Shown here: in pieces, positions 6,787 to 9,093 of the stretch | How positions within the stretch are numbered: position 1 is the stretch's first letter | Layout: every line of letters begins with the position of its first letter | Source: Spirochaetia bacterium UBA5368 | Lineage (GTDB): Bacteria; Spirochaetota; UBA4802; UBA5368 | Reading direction: 5' to 3' | Length of the DNA: 9,093 nucleotides | NCBI GenBank assembly: GCA_002407865.1 | Contig: DHPI01000019.1 | Location: 8,772 to 17,864 of the forward strand | The notes under the pieces: model-generated | The model's input: only the letters and a program-made list of their open reading frames with translations | Databases searched by the model: none | What the model was told of the DNA's origin: nothing | Translations under genes and position numbers: made by a program

Positions 6787-8070
6787 ATGAGATATCACAA
6801 TTCAATCTCTTTTAAAAGATGCGAAGGAACAATTAAAGAGACAGAAATTCTTATCGCTGAAGACGATGCAATTTCTGCTCAATGGATGAAGGATATTCTG
6901 ACTTCGCAGGGATATTCCGTCGATCATGCCCCTGACGGGCAAAAAGCGTTAGAAATGTACTCCGCAAACCGCTATCTCGTAGTGATTACCGACATTGAAA
7001 TGCCGGTGATGGGCGGCGAGGAGTTGATCGATCACCTTGTCGGTACAGGAGATGATCCTGTCATTATAGTCGAAACCGTGCACCAGGAGGTGTCGCTCAT
7101 AATCGACATTATGAAAAAAGGCGTGTACGACTATATAGTTAAACCCCTCGATCCGCAGGATATCTCTATCAAGATAAACCGAGCATTTGAAACTGCGAAA
7201 CTCCGCAAAATGAAATATATTACCGAACGGGAAAAGGTGATCAGGCTGGAAAACCAGCTTGAGTGGTACCGATGGAAAGAGCGGTACGACAAACGATCAC
7301 ACGGACAATACGATAAAAATATTTTTAAAAACCTTGTGACTAATTTCAGCCAGGGCTCGGGCATCGGAACGCTTGTGACGCTGTTCAACCTCCTGTTGGC
7401 AACGTCTGAAAAAAAAGGCGATCAATGCGTATTCGATGCTCAGATTATGGATCTGTTACACCAAAATATCAAGATTGCGGAAAAAGTTTTAGATACGTTT
7501 TCATATATGAATTCAATCATTTCCGGCGATATTCATATGGAGCAAATTTCGTGCGGCGAGTTGTACAATCTTGTTGCAGGCGTAATTGCCGAATTGGAAA
7601 GCCTTGCCGAAATAAAGCAACAGAAATTCCTGTTGAGCGATCCGAAGAGTATTTATTCTCACATGTTTTTGTCGGTTAACAAGGATTGCATGTATCGCGC
7701 ACTACATGAACTGCTGATTAATGCGTGCAAATTTTCCGAAAAAGGCTCAAATATCTTCGTTCTGATGGATGCGCAGGAGTCTGAATTCATGGTTTCCATA
7801 ATAAGCAGGCCTCAGGCGGATGAAAATGGCCGGGTAGGGATCCCCCCCGAGTACGAGAACATTATCTTCGAGCCCTTCTGCCGAATGACGAAATCAGTGT
7901 ATGAAGAATATCGTACGCTGGATTTCGGACTCGGCCTTTCAGCAGTGGAAAAAATAATACAGAAACACGGCGGGCGCGTTTATGTGAACAACATTATAAA
8001 TCATAGCGATATTACGCGCGATCCGGTCCTCAATGTTAACTTTACATTTATTCTGCCTGTCGGTTCTTGA
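6787..8070 (+). CDS. Response-regulator receiver domain fused to an atypical histidine-kinase-like HATPase_c domain
   Basis: This is a soluble signalling protein of 427 residues with no membrane segments. Residues 19-135 form a receiver domain with a complete active site: acidic pair D26-D27, phospho-acceptor D69 in VITDIEMPVMGG, T97 and K119 in VKP. A charged coil-like linker (about 135-175) follows, then a helical region (about 178-245) containing NFSQGSGIGTL (186-196). A DHp histidine would be expected here, but no H-E/D box is visible. The HATPase_c domain has an N-box HELLINACKFS (H307-S317) and a good G2 box FGLGLSAVEKI (G381, G383). The G1 region reads DENGRVGIPPEYENIIFEPF (345-364) instead of the usual DxGxGI. 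ATP binding may therefore be weak and autophosphorylation absent. The start is ATG 6787 with GGGG 7 bases upstream. It is probably monocistronic or cotranscribed with the damaged small gene 31 bases downstream. The domain calls are firm; signal and output are unknown. Confidence 0.88.
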   Translation: MRYHNSISFKRCEGTIKETEILIAEDDAISAQWMKDILTSQGYSVDHAPDGQKALEMYSANRYLVVITDIEMPVMGGEELIDHLVGTGDDPVIIVETVHQEVSLIIDIMKKGVYDYIVKPLDPQDISIKINRAFETAKLRKMKYITEREKVIRLENQLEWYRWKERYDKRSHGQYDKNIFKNLVTNFSQGSGIGTLVTLFNLLLATSEKKGDQCVFDAQIMDLLHQNIKIAEKVLDTFSYMNSIISGDIHMEQISCGELYNLVAGVIAELESLAEIKQQKFLLSDPKSIYSHMFLSVNKDCMYRALHELLINACKFSEKGSNIFVLMDAQESEFMVSIISRPQADENGRVGIPPEYENIIFEPFCRMTKSVYEEYRTLDFGLGLSAVEKIIQKHGGRVYVNNIINHSDITRDPVLNVNFTFILPVGS

Positions 8071-8072
8071 AT

Positions 8073-8096
8073 TTTATCGTAATACGGCGCGATAAA
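8073..8096. repeat. Short inverted repeat between the signalling gene and the small ORF
   Basis: TTTATCG (8073-8079) and CGATAAA (8090-8096) form a perfect 7-base pair inverted repeat around a 10-base centre; one G-U pair could extend it inward. It starts three bases after the signalling gene's stop and ends 6 bases before the next ATG. No T-run follows, so it is not a normal terminator. An operator or a weak RNA hairpin is possible. Confidence 0.3.
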
Positions 8097-8101
8097 CATC
8101 T

Positions 8102-8419
8102 ATGAAAGAATCGACACGGAAAATGTTAAAAAAGCACGGATTTCGTATAGACCGTTTCGTGCATAATTATATTTATTTCGTATATTATTACCCGTATGTT
8201 AAAGCAGTCTATCGGACGATATTGAGGCTGAATCATTTACGTCTGGTATCACCGATGCGGCCTTTGCTGCGATTCGCATACGACAGATACCATGCGAAAG
8301 TGATTACGCCGGGTGACGCGAAAAAAATACTGACGCTCAATGAAGATGTCCAGGCGACATCACACGCGAATATTCGAATAATTCCGTATTTTCACGCAAA
8401 AAAAGATACTGTTGCTTGA
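8102..8419 (+). CDS. Small basic ORF, probably the 5' part of a frameshifted gene
   Basis: The frame encodes 105 residues. It begins with a basic segment (MKESTRKMLKKHG), then an aromatic stretch HNYIYFVYYYPYVKAVY that could lie on a membrane, then DRYHAKVITPGDAKKILTLNED and RIIPYFHAKK, ending in the unrelated tail DTVA. I recall blocks like YHxKVxTxxDAxKIxTLxxD and IIPYxxA from larger iron-sulfur or ferredoxin-like proteins that continue to a DCPCR cysteine motif, but this is memory only. The frame leaves that pattern exactly at the A7 run 8398-8404. Reading on one base later gives ILLLEPEYIAVMDCP, which continues the pattern. No good Shine-Dalgarno precedes the ATG, which lies 31 bases after the signalling gene's stop. 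It is either a genuine short protein or, more likely, the front of a broken gene. Confidence 0.5.
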   Translation: MKESTRKMLKKHGFRIDRFVHNYIYFVYYYPYVKAVYRTILRLNHLRLVSPMRPLLRFAYDRYHAKVITPGDAKKILTLNEDVQATSHANIRIIPYFHAKKDTVA

Positions 8420-8557
8420 ACCGGAGTACATCGCCGTAATGGATTGCCCTCCCGGAAAACTCCTGGGTGCATGGAAAGTGTCAAACAGCACTTCGTGACG
8501 CATTGTAGCAGCCGTGTCGGGGCAGGTTTTTTCATTATCCGGTCAGGTGTCGTGTAA
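8403..8557 (+). pseudogene. Out-of-frame continuation of the 8102 gene (frameshifted remnant)
   Basis: Starting at AAG 8403, one base on from the frame of the small ORF, the sequence reads KILLLEPEYIAVMDCPPGK. That frame then ends in a TGA at 8496-8498. Returning to the original frame at 8459 gives TPGCMESVKQHFVTHCSSR and runs to TAA 8555-8557. The two changes cancel: one extra A in the A7 run and one base missing near the A4 run 8456-8459. Joined, they give a protein of about 151 residues with DCP and two later cysteines. Real decay and assembly indels at homopolymers are equally compatible with the sequence. The protein still looks short at its C-terminus for an iron-sulfur family member. 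Confidence 0.45.
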
Positions 8558-8579
8558 TTATTATCACATTTTATTATAT

Positions 8580-8660
8580 AAATTAATCTTTTACTTGACT
8601 GCAAATACATATAGGAAAAATATATTATATAATGTATTATAATAATACAAAAAGGGAATG
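8580..8660 (+). promoter_or_regulatory. Promoter-like leader of the CoA-ligase gene
   Basis: The blocks are AAATTAAT (8580-8587), TTGACTGC (8595-8602) and AATACAAAAAGGG (8644-8656), the last containing the ribosome binding site. Two perfect TATAAT hexamers lie at 8628-8633 and 8638-8643, but both are farther from TTGACT than a standard 17-base spacer. The region between is almost pure A/T. The order and spacing match the leader at 6699-6782. Confidence 0.5.
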
Positions 8661-8664
8661 CGCT

Positions 8665-9093
8665 ATGGAAAAATTTTTTAATCCTGAAAGCATTGCGGTT
8701 ATTGGTGTATCGGTTACGAGGATGAACCTTGGAAGGATCATTCTTCTTAACAACATACAACGTGGATATGCAGGAAAGCTGTACGGCGTCGGCGCGGAGG
8801 AAGGCGAGATTGATGGCGTGGCCGTATATACGTCGATTGCCGCGCTTCCGGAAACGCCGGATGTCGCAATAATAATCACTCCTGCGGCGACGATTCCGGG
8901 GGTTATGAATGAATGCGGTGAAAAGGGGATAACGCATGTTGTTATCGAGTCGGGCGGTTTCAGCGAGTATTCCACGGGCGCGTCGGCGCTCGAAAAAGAA
9001 GTGAGCGATATCGCGCAAAAATTTGGCATAAAAATAATCGGCCCGAACTGCATCGGAACCATAAATTTCAAAAAGAACGTGATGATGCCGTTT
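8665..9093 (+). CDS. CoA-binding-domain protein, NDP-forming acyl-CoA synthetase (acetate-CoA ligase, ADP-forming type), 3'-truncated by window edge
   Basis: The visible 143 residues are an N-terminal CoA_binding (Rossmann-type) domain of the succinyl-CoA-synthetase-alpha/AcdA superfamily. These enzymes interconvert acyl-CoA plus ADP and phosphate with acid, CoA and ATP. The protein starts FFNPESIAVIGVS, the usual opening of these enzymes, and continues with GYAGKLYGV, LPETPDVAIIITPAATIP, ITHVVIESGGFSE and IIGPNCIGTIN. These correspond to the nucleotide-binding strand, the central strand with its PA motif, the SxGFxE segment and the GPNxxG motif. The catalytic histidine region and the ATP-grasp part lie beyond the window. 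ATG 8665 has AAAGGG (8651-8656) 8 bases upstream; an earlier ATG at 8658 is out of frame. A CoA-binding regulator or a protein acetyltransferase (Pat-like) that shares this domain cannot be excluded from the N-terminus alone. Confidence 0.88.
   Translation, partial: MEKFFNPESIAVIGVSVTRMNLGRIILLNNIQRGYAGKLYGVGAEEGEIDGVAVYTSIAALPETPDVAIIITPAATIPGVMNECGEKGITHVVIESGGFSEYSTGASALEKEVSDIAQKFGIKIIGPNCIGTINFKKNVMMPF

Noticed and set aside
8398..8405. Programmed -1 ribosomal frameshift at the A7 run
   Set aside because: The coherent continuation needs a +1 change, not -1, and a second compensating change follows later, so a classical slippery-site mechanism does not fit.
8392..9018. Minus-strand open frames opposite the CoA-binding gene (also 8637-9071)
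   Set aside because: The plus strand encodes an unmistakable CoA_binding domain that runs off the window end, so these are antisense shadows.

Overview
The window looks like ordinary chromosomal DNA from a Gram-negative-type bacterium, and I lean towards a spirochaete. This rests on family-level impressions, not a search. The SMC protein is unusually short and has no recognisable hinge domain, as I recall for some spirochaete SMCs. The two-component protein carries an NFSQGSGxG motif in place of a normal phospho-acceptor helix, which I also associate loosely with spirochaetes. No mobile element, CRISPR array, tRNA or rRNA was found.

Layout. Bases 1-2374 hold the 3' part of smc (chromosome condensation). 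Bases 2413-5049 hold a compact same-strand tungstate importer operon: periplasmic binding protein (tupA), permease (tupB, GTG start) and ATPase with a C-terminal TOBE-type regulatory region (tupC, overlapping tupB by 14 bases). On the minus strand, convergent with tupC and 18 bases away, is a single STAS-domain anti-sigma-factor antagonist (5068-5451). A leader of about 200 bases with two consecutive hairpins, the second enclosing a strong Shine-Dalgarno sequence, precedes a ten-helix EamA/DMT-type transporter (to 6516). A clear intrinsic terminator follows at 6604-6647.

From 6787 to 8070 lies a response-regulator receiver domain fused to an HATPase_c domain. The usual kinase histidine appears to be missing and the G1 box is altered. 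Just downstream is a small basic ORF (8102-8419), which I read as the 5' part of a broken gene: a coherent reading continues past its stop after a one-base frame change at an A7 run and a second compensating change about 50 bases later. The window ends inside a CoA-binding (NDP-forming acyl-CoA synthetase type) gene starting at 8665.

Functional links. The tup genes form one transport system. The receiver/HATPase gene and the CoA-ligase gene share a matching upstream module (AAATTAAT, TTGACTGC, AATACAAAAA-GGG at nearly equal spacing), suggesting a common promoter type or co-regulation. I did not find a convincing new multi-gene system. The best leads are the hinge-poor SMC, the atypical receiver-HATPase protein, the shared leader module, the hairpin-masked transporter start and the frame-disrupted gene.
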